Source of the DNA: Streptomyces maremycinicus
GTDB lineage: Bacteria > Actinomycetota > Actinomycetes > Streptomycetales > Streptomycetaceae
Direction: 5' to 3'
DNA: 64,000 nt
NCBI RefSeq assembly: GCF_001184025.1
Contig: NZ_BBYG01000017.1
Span: forward strand, 355,232-419,231
The notes beneath the pieces were generated by a model. That model did not search any database, was not told where the DNA came from, and saw nothing but the letters and a program-made list of their open reading frames with translations. A program made the position numbers and the translations under genes. Every line of letters begins with the position of its first letter. Position 1 is the stretch's first letter. Below, piece by piece: positions 27,306 to 35,701 of the stretch.

Positions 27306-27320
27306 GTGAACTAAGTTCAC
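27306..27320 (-). promoter_or_regulatory. Shared 15-bp element, palindromic form, upstream of drmD
   Basis: GTGAACTAAGTTCAC has perfect 7-bp arms around a central A. It overlaps the stop of the upstream kinase gene. On the drmD strand, TTCACA within it is followed 16 nt later by TAGCTT, a possible -35/-10 pair, so a bound regulator would cover the -35 box. Confidence 0.65.
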
Positions 27321-28912
27321 GAACCTCTTTCGGAATCCGTCAGCATCCACTCCAATCGGGCGATCAGGCTATCTGTCCGCGCGCGGCGTTCGTCGTCAGC
27401 CGGGAAAAACCGCTGCTGCTCCTGCCGCAGAGCGGTGAGCTGGTCACGCGCCTCGCGCAGCCGTCCCATCCGGGCAACGAGCGAGCCGATCCGGAACCTG
27501 GTGTCGAACACGCGCCAATCGGCGGCGCCGAAGACGGTCCGCTGCACGGGCAGGAGACTCTCGAACTCGTGCAGCGCCTCGGTCGTGTGCCCCAGCTCGG
27601 CCAGACATGTGGCCGAGCCGGCCCGGCAGGCCAGTACATCCGGGTCGGTGGCCGGGCGGCTGCGGCGGAGCGCGTCGCCGAGTGCGGAGTAGCCGCCGTG
27701 GGCGCGGGTGAACTCTTCCGACTTCACCAGCAGGTCGCACAGTGTGAGCCGCGCCGCCACGGTCTCGCTGTCGCCGAGCGGGCGGCCCGTCTCGTGCAGC
27801 ATCCGCTCCAGCGAGGCGGCAGCCGCCGCGTGGTCGCCCCGGGCGGCCTGGTCGAGGATCTCTTGAGGTATGGCGGCGGCCGGGGCGGGGTCTGCGGTAG
27901 GCGCGGGGCGCGGGGCAGGGATCGGCCCGGAAAGGGAGTGGCCGGCCGGGGGTGATACGGACACGGAAGCGGACCGCAGGGCACCGGAGCCGGTGGCTGC
28001 CGCGCTGCCCGGCTTGGCAGACGTGCTCCCGGAGGTGGCGGACGTTCTCCCGGTGACAGCCCGGCCGGGCGACCGGGTGAGCCATGGGCGTGCCGCGCTG
28101 CGGACCTCTTCCGTCGAGGGGCGGTCGTCGGGGGACTTTGCCAGCAGTTCCATGATGAGGGAGGCGAAGCCCGCGGGTATGTCACCGCGCAGATCGCCGA
28201 GCCGGGGCGGTTCCTCGTACGCGTGCCGGTAGAGGAGTGTTACGGCCGTCCCCGCGGTGAAGGGCGGTCGGCCCGCCAGGATCTCGTACAACACACAGCC
28301 CAGGGCGTACAGGTCGCTCCGCTCCGTCGCCCGCCCGCCGTCCGCCTGTTCCGGTGCGATGAACCCGGGTGTGCCCAGCACTTCCTGGGTGCGGGTGAGC
28401 CGGGGTTCGCCGACGTCCGGCTCCAGGGCCGCCGCGATGCCGAAGTCGAGCACCTTCACCGTGCCGTTCGGCGTGAGCATCAGGTTGGACGGCTTCAGGT
28501 CACGGTGGACGACGCCGATGCGGTGGGCGTGGGCCAGGGCGTCGGCCGCTTGTGCGGCAACCTCGGCGGCGAGGTGGATCGGGAAAGGGCCGTTGCGCTT
28601 GAGGAGCCGGGAGAGGGTATCGCCCTGCACGAGTTCCATGACGAGGTACAGTCCGTCGCCGTCGTCTCCGTCGAGCCGACCCGAGTCGTACACGACCGGC
28701 ACGCTCGCGTGGCGGATCCGGGCGGTGAGGCGGGCCTCGCGCAGGAAGCGCTGTTCCATGCGGTCGAGGTCGACACCGCGGCCGCCCGCCGACAGGAACT
28801 TGACTGCGACGGGCCGGTCAAGCCGCAGGTCCCGGGCCGACCACACGTCGCCCATGCCACCGCGGCCCAGGCGGTCGATCAGCTCGTAGTGTCCTCTGAT
28901 CCGTCGTGTCAC
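27317..28912 (-). CDS. Ser/Thr protein kinase with C-terminal helical-repeat region
   Basis: This 531-residue Hanks-type kinase has the glycine loop LGRGGMGDVW, VAVKFL (Lys), HRDLKPSN near 134, DFG near 156 and the APEQ P+1 region near 184. Residues about 285-350 are a Pro/Ala linker. The rest is helical, with TPR-like pairs (EFTRAHGGYSALGDALRR). No transmembrane helix or PASTA domain is seen, so it is cytosolic. It is tandem with a second kinase and upstream of drmD; its stop codon lies inside the drmD palindrome. A role in defence signalling (compare PglW and Stk2) is possible but only contextual. Confidence 0.85.
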   Translation of the reverse strand: MTRRIRGHYELIDRLGRGGMGDVWSARDLRLDRPVAVKFLSAGGRGVDLDRMEQRFLREARLTARIRHASVPVVYDSGRLDGDDGDGLYLVMELVQGDTLSRLLKRNGPFPIHLAAEVAAQAADALAHAHRIGVVHRDLKPSNLMLTPNGTVKVLDFGIAAALEPDVGEPRLTRTQEVLGTPGFIAPEQADGGRATERSDLYALGCVLYEILAGRPPFTAGTAVTLLYRHAYEEPPRLGDLRGDIPAGFASLIMELLAKSPDDRPSTEEVRSAARPWLTRSPGRAVTGRTSATSGSTSAKPGSAAATGSGALRSASVSVSPPAGHSLSGPIPAPRPAPTADPAPAAAIPQEILDQAARGDHAAAAASLERMLHETGRPLGDSETVAARLTLCDLLVKSEEFTRAHGGYSALGDALRRSRPATDPDVLACRAGSATCLAELGHTTEALHEFESLLPVQRTVFGAADWRVFDTRFRIGSLVARMGRLREARDQLTALRQEQQRFFPADDERRARTDSLIARLEWMLTDSERGS

Positions 28913-28986
28913 GCCGTACTCGGCCCCCTGCCCAGTTCGTGCGGTCGCCCGTACGGCATATTCTCACGCTCCTGGTGATCGGGTGG

Positions 28987-29931
28987 TCACACCGGGTACG
29001 GGCCCTGCGGGAGCACGAACGGTCGGCGCGGGTCCTCGGTACCGAAGCCGCGCAGGGTGCCGGGGCCGGGGCGGGCGGCGGGCAGCCACGGTCCGAGCGC
29101 GCCGTACACCTCGGCGGCCGAGGAGGGCCGATTTTCGCGGCCCTTAGCCATCAGGGCGAGGGCCAGTTCCTGGAGCGCGTCCGGTACGGGGACGCCCGCC
29201 GTGGCGAGGCTGGGCGGCGCGTCGTGCAGATGCCCGCGCAGGACGGCCAACGGCCGCTCCGCGGGGAAGGGCGGGGTTCCGGCGAGCATGTGGTGCAGCA
29301 GGCAGCCGACGCTGTACAGGTCGCTGCGCCCGTCGAGCGCCGCGTCGCCCGACAGCAGTTCGGGCGACGCGTAGCGGAGGTTGCCGGGCTGCTCACCGGT
29401 GGCGGTCAGTCTCGGGCCCTCGTCCGCCATCAGTTTCACCAGGCCGAAGTCCAGGATCTTCACCACGCCGTCGCGACGGATCATGACGTTCTCGGGCTTC
29501 AGGTCCCGGTGGACGAGACCTGCGGCGTGCGCGGCGGCGAGGCCGGAGCAGATCTGGGCGGCGACGGCCGCTGCGGACGCCACGTCGAGCCGTTCCTCCT
29601 CGGCCTCGTCGATGACTGTACCGAGCGTCGCCCCATCGACGAGCTGCATCACGAGCCAGTGGGTGTCACCGGTGACGGCCGCGTCGTGGACGGTGGCGAT
29701 GTTGTCGCTGTCGAGCGCCGCCGCGGCCTTCGCCTCCCGTACGAAGCGGCGCCGCGCCCGCTCGCGGTCCTCCGCCTCGGCGAGGAGTTCCGCGGCGACT
29801 GTCTTGACGGCGACAGGACGCCCCAAGTGCAGGTCGCGTCCCTGCCAGACCTGCCCCATGCTGCCGCGTCCAAGAGGACGGTCAAGTGCGTAGCGGTCGC
29901 CGAGCACGGTGCCCTGGCCGATGGTGTGCAC
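28987..29931 (-). CDS. Ser/Thr protein kinase, single-domain
   Basis: This 314-residue Hanks-type kinase has the glycine loop LGRGSMGQVW, VAVKTV, HRDLKPEN near 138, DFG near 160 and ASPE in place of APE. It consists of the kinase domain and a short tail, with no membrane helix. The GTG start is supported by GGAGGGGGAG 4 nt upstream. It is 74 bp upstream of the first kinase on the same strand and divergent from the helicase gene at 30004, sharing a 72-bp promoter region. The substrate is unknown; the three neighbouring DNA-processing systems are candidates. Confidence 0.85.
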   Translation of the reverse strand: MHTIGQGTVLGDRYALDRPLGRGSMGQVWQGRDLHLGRPVAVKTVAAELLAEAEDRERARRRFVREAKAAAALDSDNIATVHDAAVTGDTHWLVMQLVDGATLGTVIDEAEEERLDVASAAAVAAQICSGLAAAHAAGLVHRDLKPENVMIRRDGVVKILDFGLVKLMADEGPRLTATGEQPGNLRYASPELLSGDAALDGRSDLYSVGCLLHHMLAGTPPFPAERPLAVLRGHLHDAPPSLATAGVPVPDALQELALALMAKGRENRPSSAAEVYGALGPWLPAARPGPGTLRGFGTEDPRRPFVLPQGPYPV

Positions 29932-29952
29932 GAACTCCCCCTCCTGGCGGGG

Positions 29953-29970
29953 CGATCAGTAAAGTGATCG
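29953..29970. promoter_or_regulatory. Dyad CGATCA-N6-TGATCG in divergent promoter
   Basis: A 6-bp perfect dyad with a 6-nt spacer lies midway between the divergent starts at 29931 and 30004. It differs from the GTGAAC element, so the kinase/helicase pair may answer to another regulator. Confidence 0.4.
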
Positions 29971-30003
29971 TAGTTCCTGGAAGGCTGGCCGGAGGGGGCG
30001 GGG

Positions 30004-32157
30004 ATGGCGACGCTGGGCATGCACCGGGACTTTCTGATGGAGTTCGCCACGCTGGAGAAATCCGTCCAGAAACGCGTCTTCGAGGTGTTCGAGAAGTTCG
30101 CGGCAGCCAAGCACGCGGGACTGCACCTGGAGAAGCTCACGCACCAGAAGGATCCGCGGCTGCGGACCATCCGGATCACCGACTTCTGGCGCGGCGTCGT
30201 CCTCAAGGCGGAGTCCGGCGACAGCTATCTGCTGTTGAGGGTGCTCCCGCACGACAAGGCCAACGACTGGGCGGCGAAGCACCGGGCGTCGGTGAACGAG
30301 GCCACCCAGGGCATCGAGATACGCAACGATGTGGCCCTGGAGCGGGCCACGGCTGGGCTGCGTGCGTTGGCCGCCGACGAGCCGTCCCGTCTGTTCCCCG
30401 CCGCGGAGTATCCGGACAAGGTGCTGCGCAGCCTCGGGGTCGACGAGGAGATCCTGCCGATCATCCGGCTGGTCCCCGACGAGGCCCACCTGGAGGCACT
30501 GCACAAGGTGCTTCCCGAGCAGCAGTACGACGTGCTGCTCGGGCTCGCGACCGGTATGAAGCCCGAGGAGATCGACCGCGAGCTCGTGCAGGCGTACGCC
30601 CGGACAGCCGTGCGGAGCGCCCGGGCCTCCGAGGGCGACGAGCTGGGCACCGCGATGGGCCGCTCACGCGGCCGTATCGCCCTCGTCTCCGGAGCCAATG
30701 AACTGCTGGAGATCCTTCAGCGCCCCTTCGACGCCTGGCGGGTCTTTCTGCATCCGAGCCAGTACCGGGTGGCCTACCAGGAGAGTTACGCCGGCTCGGC
30801 GCGGGTCACCGGCGGGCCGGGTACGGGCAAGACCGTCGTGGCGCTGCACCGGGCGTACCACCTCGCGCGGGGCCTGCCCGCCGACGCGCCCGACGGCTGT
30901 GTACTGCTGACGACCTACACGAAGGACCTGGCCGCCGAACTGCAGCGCTGCATGGAGCTGCTGATCACGGAGGACGCTGTCCGCGCGAAGATCCGGGTGG
31001 TGAACGTCGACGCCCTGGCCAACGAGATCGTACGGGCGGACCGCGGCGGCGCACCGCTGAAACTGGTCTTCGACCAGAAGGAGATCACCGCTCGGTGGGC
31101 GCGGATCGCGCGACGCTTGAACCTCGACTTCACGGACGTCTTCCTCGACCAGGAGTGGCGGCACGTCGTCGTCGCGCATGCCGTCGCCACTCCCGAGGAA
31201 TACCTCAAAGTGTTGCGGACAGGCCGTGGGAGCGGGCTCGGGCCGCTGAAACGCCTTCAGGTGTGGCGTGCGGTCTCCGCTTTCGAGGAGCAGCTGCGCC
31301 AGGCCGGGGAATGGACGTTCCTGCAGGTGTGCGCCGAGGCCGCACGTGTCCTGGACGGGAGCGGCAAGCGGCCCTTCCGGCATGTCGTCGTCGACGAGGC
31401 ACAGGACCTGCACCCCGCCCAGTGGCGGTTCCTGCGGGCCCTCGTCGGCTCCGGCGCCGACGACCTGTTCCTCGCCGGGGACACCCACCAGCGTATCTAC
31501 GGCAACCGGGTCTCGCTTCGCTCGCTCGGCGTCGAGGTCGTCGGACGCTCGTACCGGCTGCGGGTCAACTACCGCACCACGCAGGAGATCCTCGCCTGGT
31601 CCACCGCGCTGCTGACCGGAGAGAAGCCCGACGACATGGACGAGGGGAAGGAGACCCTGGCTGGCTATCGCTCCACGATGCACGGCGAACGGCCCGAGAC
31701 CGCGGGACACGCCTCGAAGCCCGAGGAGATGGCGGCGCTGGTGGCCCAGGTGGAGAAGTGGGCCGCCTCGGGCGTGGATACGGAACACATCGGCATCGCG
31801 GTGCGGTTCATCCAGTTCGGGCGGGACATCGCCAAGGCCCTGGAACGCGCCGGGATCCCTTCTTTCGTCCTGGGGGCCGGGCGCAGTGGTGCGGGGGTGC
31901 GGATAGGGACCATGCACCGGATGAAGGGGCTGGAGTTCCGCTGCGTCGCCGTGGCCGGGGTGATGGACGGCACGGTTCCGATGAAGTCCGCCGTGACTCC
32001 GGTGGACGTCGACGCGCAGCAGCACCAGGAGGATGTGAATAGCGAGCTGAGCGTGCTGTTCGTGGCGTGCACGCGGGCGCGGGAGGCACTGCGTGTGTCC
32101 TGGCACGGGACGCCGAGTCCGTTCCTGGCACCAGTCATCAGCGGTCCGCGTCCGTAG
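30004..32157 (+). CDS. UvrD/Rep-type helicase with N-terminal ParE/RelE-like domain
   Basis: This 717-residue protein starts at an ATG with GGAGGGGGCGGGG just upstream. Residues about 5-95 (FLMEFATLEKSVQKRVFEV...LEKL...LRTIRITDFWRGVVL...LLLRVLPHDKANDW) match the RelE/ParE toxin fold pattern. Then come an SF1 helicase with GGPGTGKTVVA near 270, VVVDEAQDLHP near 463, and GTMHRMKGLEFRCVAV near 638. UvrD helicases unwind 3' tails and clear proteins from DNA. No nuclease motif is seen at the C-terminus. Fusion of a toxin-like fold suggests a repurposed binding or RNA-cleaving module. It is convergent with the DUF262 gene and divergent from the kinases. Confidence 0.82.
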   Translation: MATLGMHRDFLMEFATLEKSVQKRVFEVFEKFAAAKHAGLHLEKLTHQKDPRLRTIRITDFWRGVVLKAESGDSYLLLRVLPHDKANDWAAKHRASVNEATQGIEIRNDVALERATAGLRALAADEPSRLFPAAEYPDKVLRSLGVDEEILPIIRLVPDEAHLEALHKVLPEQQYDVLLGLATGMKPEEIDRELVQAYARTAVRSARASEGDELGTAMGRSRGRIALVSGANELLEILQRPFDAWRVFLHPSQYRVAYQESYAGSARVTGGPGTGKTVVALHRAYHLARGLPADAPDGCVLLTTYTKDLAAELQRCMELLITEDAVRAKIRVVNVDALANEIVRADRGGAPLKLVFDQKEITARWARIARRLNLDFTDVFLDQEWRHVVVAHAVATPEEYLKVLRTGRGSGLGPLKRLQVWRAVSAFEEQLRQAGEWTFLQVCAEAARVLDGSGKRPFRHVVVDEAQDLHPAQWRFLRALVGSGADDLFLAGDTHQRIYGNRVSLRSLGVEVVGRSYRLRVNYRTTQEILAWSTALLTGEKPDDMDEGKETLAGYRSTMHGERPETAGHASKPEEMAALVAQVEKWAASGVDTEHIGIAVRFIQFGRDIAKALERAGIPSFVLGAGRSGAGVRIGTMHRMKGLEFRCVAVAGVMDGTVPMKSAVTPVDVDAQQHQEDVNSELSVLFVACTRAREALRVSWHGTPSPFLAPVISGPRP

Positions 32158-32170
32158 CACTTTGGGTTCG

Positions 32171-32210
32171 ACGGGTGTGGGGCCCATGCGTTCTCGGGCC
32201 TCACACCCGT
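32171..32210. terminator. Bidirectional hairpin between convergent genes
   Basis: Arms at 32171-32185 and 32196-32210 pair over 15 bp with one G-T wobble and a 10-nt loop. The hairpin lies 13 nt after the helicase stop and 10 nt before the stop of the opposing DUF262 gene. Confidence 0.65.
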
Positions 32211-32220
32211 GATGACAACG

Positions 32221-34806
32221 TCAGAGCGTGTCCGGACCGTCGTCCATCATGCGGCGGGCCTCAGCCAGAGCGGCGGTCTGCGCGAACCATTCCAGCACCA
32301 CGCAGATCTCCTCGCTGTGCCCGGAGAAGACCTCCAGGGCGAAGGATGGACGCAGGTCCAGTTTGGCCTCCGCCAGGTCGATGCCCTCGATGCCGTTCAG
32401 CCGGATCATCAGCTCCCGGCGCATTGGCTCGTCATCGAACGGAGGCCGCCGCTTCAAGTATTGGAAGACCACTTCGACAGTGCCCGCGACTGGGTAGATC
32501 CCCAGCGGCCAGAGCGCACGGGCGGTGTCGCGCGTGTCGCCGAACCGCACCATTGGGAAGCAACTGGTCTCGTCGGCTCGGCCGTAGGCAAGGTGGCCGC
32601 CCTGCTGCTCCCAATAACGCAGTGCGCCGAGGACGCCCTGCACGGTCTCCTCGGTCTGGTTGTCGCGGAGTTGGGCTTCGAACCGGTCGGCCTTTGTCTG
32701 CTGCTCGACTTCGGCCTGCGCGGATGGCACGGACTCATCCGCGGTGTCCCTGCCGAGCAGGGTAGCCAGGTCGGCGGTGGTCAGCCGGTGGGACCGGCGG
32801 GCCCGTCCCGCGTCGTCGAAGCGAACTCCCTCCGCTTCCAGGCGGGTTCGCGCGTCGCCGGACTCCTTGCCGTCCGGCCACCGGAAGCCCGCCGAGACGC
32901 GGCCGTCCGCCGTCAGCACGCGGTACGCGCCGTGCAGACCAACCCTGGTCGCCAGGTGCTGGCCCACTGGGACGGCATGGGTGCCGATCAGTGCCGCCAC
33001 ATCGCCGTACGTCGTCCACGTGCCGGCCGGCATGGCGAGGAGCGCAGCCCGGAGTTCCTTCCAGCCAGCCCACTCGTCCTCTGCTTGGACGACTCCCTCG
33101 GCGGGGCCGGGCCACAACCTCACGGCTTTGTCCGCCAGTTCGTCGGCGCGGGCGAGAATCTCCTTCCTCGCCCACCGTTCCTCGGCGGCGATCCGCTGGT
33201 TCATGCGCAAGGCGCTGGCGTCGAGGATTTCCTGCTTGCGGCGGAAGGGGTGGTTCGACAGGCGCGCGTTGTCCGCGGAGAGGGTGAGGTTGCCCAGGGT
33301 GTGGACGAGCAGGGCGTGGAGTTCGTCCGGGCTCTGGCCGTCCTCGGCGTCCTCGGCGAGAAGGTCGTACCATTGCTGGGCCGGGCTCTGCGGCAGCACG
33401 TGCTCGACGGTGAGGGATGCCTTGGCGTAGTCCACGGGCTCACTACCGTCATAGCTCTCCTCCAGTCGGCGCAGCACCTGGAACCGCTGGTTGCTGCGGC
33501 CCGCCTTGTAGAAGGGGCGGGTGCGGACAGCCTCGCGCAGCGCTTCGTCGCCGGGCCAGACTCGTGCCCCCGTCCTGTTCCGGGACAGGAAACGGCGTAC
33601 GGCGTCCGCCGGGTCGTCGTCCTTCTCCAGTTCCTTGGGCATCTCCATGAAGACCCGGTTGCTGCCCGTGGTGGACAGGCCCGCCAAGAGGCGGCGCACC
33701 ATGTAACTCTCGGCGTAGGCCAGCGCTCGGGCGGCCTGCTGGGGCGTGGCCCGGCCGTCGTCGACACGGTCGAGCAGCTGGAGCGCCAGCGGGTAGTGGG
33801 TCTGACCGCCCCAACGGAACAGCCTCTCCAGGACCTCTCGCAGTTCCGGGTCCGGCTCCCGCCGAGGCTCCAGGATGCGCATCAACCGTTCGGCCCGCCG
33901 GGCGAGGGAGGCGATCTCGGCCTCCAGTGCCGCCTCGTCGGTGCTCAGTGGCTCCAGGCGCTTCTTCTGGTCGCGGTAGATCTCGCTCTGCTTGGCCCGG
34001 CTGTTGCCAGCCACAACCAGATCAAGCCAGACGAGCAGTTCGAGGTTGTCGGGACCGAGGAGCTCCTGCATAGGCAGCCAGTGGTTGCGGTAGACCGACT
34101 CGCCACGGGTCTGCAAGCACATGAAGAGGTAGTTGCGCAGCAGGTCGCTCTGGCGGAGACCGACACCGGTGTTGTTGATGGACTCGAAGATGCGGTAGAC
34201 GTTGTCGCCTTCGGCCGCGGTGATCTCGACGATGGACACCAGACTGCTCAGGACGGTTTCCACCGCGCCCGTCCACGCTTCGCCGCCGTTCTCCTCGCCC
34301 TCCGTGAGGACGGCCACGAAGAAGCGGTAGGCGGCGCCCACATTGCCGGGGCCACCGGCCTTGGGGGTGTTCTCGACGCACGCGGTGAAGGCCTCGCGGT
34401 CCGCCTGTGTCGGCAGGAGACGGTAGTGGTCGTCGCCGTTGCGGTACCTGTTGACGAGCACGAGGTCGTGAATGCGGTCGGCGTCCCGCTCGGCGCCGCG
34501 CTCCCGGTAGCGGTCACGCAGCGCGGTGAGGGCCAGCATGAGGGTGGTGAGCCGCTGCTGCCCGTCGACGACGAGCCAGCGCTGCATACCTCCCGCGGTG
34601 ATCCTTCCCGGGGCGAGCACCACGGAGCCGAGGAAGTGGGTCGCGGGCGTCCTGCCCTCCAGGTGCTCCTCGACCAGCTCCAGCACGTCGTCCCAGAGCT
34701 GCTGCAGCTCGTCCTGCTGCCAGCTGTATGTGCGCTGGTAAAGCGGCACCTGGAACTGCTTCTCGCCTTGGACGAGCTCCTTGAACGTGGTCTCCTGAGC
34801 GTGCAC
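32221..34806 (-). CDS. GmrSD-like DUF262/DUF1524 nuclease with alkyltransferase-like domain
   Basis: This 861-residue protein has an N-terminal DUF262 domain (PLYQRTYSW near 20; VVDGQQRLTTLML near 82), then a DUF1524 HNH-like domain (VEHVLPQS near 470; TLGNLTLSADNARLSNHPF after it). Next is a methyltransferase-like DNA-binding domain near 595-650 (GTWTTYGDVAALIG...VGQHLA...GAYRVL), where the catalytic PCHR of MGMT is replaced by GAYR, so it cannot transfer alkyl groups and probably recognises modified bases. A ~150-residue C-terminal domain follows. GmrSD and SspE-like enzymes use DUF262 NTP hydrolysis and the HNH site to cut modified DNA. The GTG start has GGGGAGGGG 6 nt upstream. It is probably a type IV restriction enzyme. 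Confidence 0.82.
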   Translation of the reverse strand: MHAQETTFKELVQGEKQFQVPLYQRTYSWQQDELQQLWDDVLELVEEHLEGRTPATHFLGSVVLAPGRITAGGMQRWLVVDGQQRLTTLMLALTALRDRYRERGAERDADRIHDLVLVNRYRNGDDHYRLLPTQADREAFTACVENTPKAGGPGNVGAAYRFFVAVLTEGEENGGEAWTGAVETVLSSLVSIVEITAAEGDNVYRIFESINNTGVGLRQSDLLRNYLFMCLQTRGESVYRNHWLPMQELLGPDNLELLVWLDLVVAGNSRAKQSEIYRDQKKRLEPLSTDEAALEAEIASLARRAERLMRILEPRREPDPELREVLERLFRWGGQTHYPLALQLLDRVDDGRATPQQAARALAYAESYMVRRLLAGLSTTGSNRVFMEMPKELEKDDDPADAVRRFLSRNRTGARVWPGDEALREAVRTRPFYKAGRSNQRFQVLRRLEESYDGSEPVDYAKASLTVEHVLPQSPAQQWYDLLAEDAEDGQSPDELHALLVHTLGNLTLSADNARLSNHPFRRKQEILDASALRMNQRIAAEERWARKEILARADELADKAVRLWPGPAEGVVQAEDEWAGWKELRAALLAMPAGTWTTYGDVAALIGTHAVPVGQHLATRVGLHGAYRVLTADGRVSAGFRWPDGKESGDARTRLEAEGVRFDDAGRARRSHRLTTADLATLLGRDTADESVPSAQAEVEQQTKADRFEAQLRDNQTEETVQGVLGALRYWEQQGGHLAYGRADETSCFPMVRFGDTRDTARALWPLGIYPVAGTVEVVFQYLKRRPPFDDEPMRRELMIRLNGIEGIDLAEAKLDLRPSFALEVFSGHSEEICVVLEWFAQTAALAEARRMMDDGPDTL

Positions 34807-35187
34807 GCACCCCTCCCCGCTGTCTGCCGGGCCAGCTCATACTCCCCCATCGGGTTGGGATGGCCTCTGCCCCGACTCGATCACCAGCGGTGACACTATC
34901 GGCCGAGCCTCAGGCGCACACCTCGTTCCCCCGTCATCGGGGAGGTCGTGGGGAACTCGCGGTTCCGGAGGCACTCACCCGACAACGACACGGATCGGGC
35001 CCGACAACAGCCGCGGAACTCCGCGTGGGCTGCCCACAGGGGATAGCAGCAGTACAGCAATCAGCCGCCCGGACACGCCAAAACGTCATGCCGTTCGGGC
35101 ACCGCCGAGTTCATGGCCAGTCGGCGAGGGGGCGGTGGCGATTGAGCTCCTCAGAAAAATGACCACCAACAAAGTGCTTATCCCACA
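34807..35187. other. Intergenic stretch without recognisable gene
   Basis: This 381-bp stretch lies between the start of the DUF262 gene and the stop of the XRE gene. The 100-codon plus-strand frame inside it is Arg/Ser-rich with no recognisable features and no RBS, so I do not call it. Base composition becomes more AT-rich toward the XRE gene, a possible boundary of the integrase module. Confidence 0.5.
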
Positions 35188-35451
35188 TCAGTGCGAGATG
35201 GATTTTTCGGGTTCTCCCCCAATATGGTTGACGAGCCGCCCTGGTTCCACACCAAGCCCCGCTGCGATGCCGAGGAGTGTCAGCACGCTGAGATTGCGCC
35301 TCCCGTGCTCGATATAGATGAGGCCTCGAAAGCTCAATCCGCTGCGTTCAGCAAGCTGCTCCAAGCTGTAACCGCGCTCTTCTCTGAGGCGTCGAATTTG
35401 CAGACCGATGGCCAGGAGTCGCGGATCGGGCGGCGATGAGCTTTCAGACAC
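35188..35451 (-). CDS. XRE-family HTH regulator
   Basis: This 87-residue protein is almost entirely one Cro/C1-type helix-turn-helix: IGLQIRRLREERGYSLEQL, then AERSGLSFRGLIYIEHGRR, then LSVLTLLGIAAGLGVEPGRL. Such single-domain regulators commonly repress integrase or excision genes of mobile elements. It lies 250 bp from the integrase gene at 35700 and is divergent from it. It is also a candidate binder of the shared GTGAAC elements, but nothing in the sequence links them directly. Confidence 0.85.
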   Translation of the reverse strand: MSESSSPPDPRLLAIGLQIRRLREERGYSLEQLAERSGLSFRGLIYIEHGRRNLSVLTLLGIAAGLGVEPGRLVNHIGGEPEKSISH

Positions 35452-35503
35452 ATGGTGACTCGACCGTCAACCCATCAGGTACACCATGAACAGCTGTGCA
35501 TAA

Positions 35504-35701
35504 CTACTTCCCGTAGTGGAAAGTCTGCGCGGGGAACGGATAGAGCAGCACACCGTCGGCCGTCGTCAGCACTCGCGTGCTGGCGTTGATGGCTGTGGGC
35601 AGGTCCTGTTCGCAGCCATCAACGGAGCACTCGGGCTCCGAAGCCAACGCGAGGTCAACAAGGCCGAGGGGTAAACAGTAGACAGGCAGGCGGGATTTCA
35701 T
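35504..35701 (-). CDS. Small Cys-containing hypothetical protein
   Basis: A 65-codon frame from the ATG at 35701 encodes MKSRLPVYCLPLGLVDLA, then PECSVDGCEQDLPTAI and VLLYPFPAQTFHYGK. CSVDGC could be half of a metal site. The start overlaps the integrase ATG on the opposite strand. Amino-acid composition is protein-like, but no RBS or family is recognised. It could be a real small gene of the element or a shadow. Confidence 0.35.
   Translation of the reverse strand: MKSRLPVYCLPLGLVDLALASEPECSVDGCEQDLPTAINASTRVLTTADGVLLYPFPAQTFHYGK

Noticed and set aside
29953..29970. Another copy of the shared 15-bp element
   Set aside because: The CGATCA dyad has different sequence and spacing, so it is listed as a separate site.
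34860..35162. 100-codon plus-strand reading frame
   Set aside because: No RBS, composition typical of a GC-rich shadow frame, and no recognisable motif.
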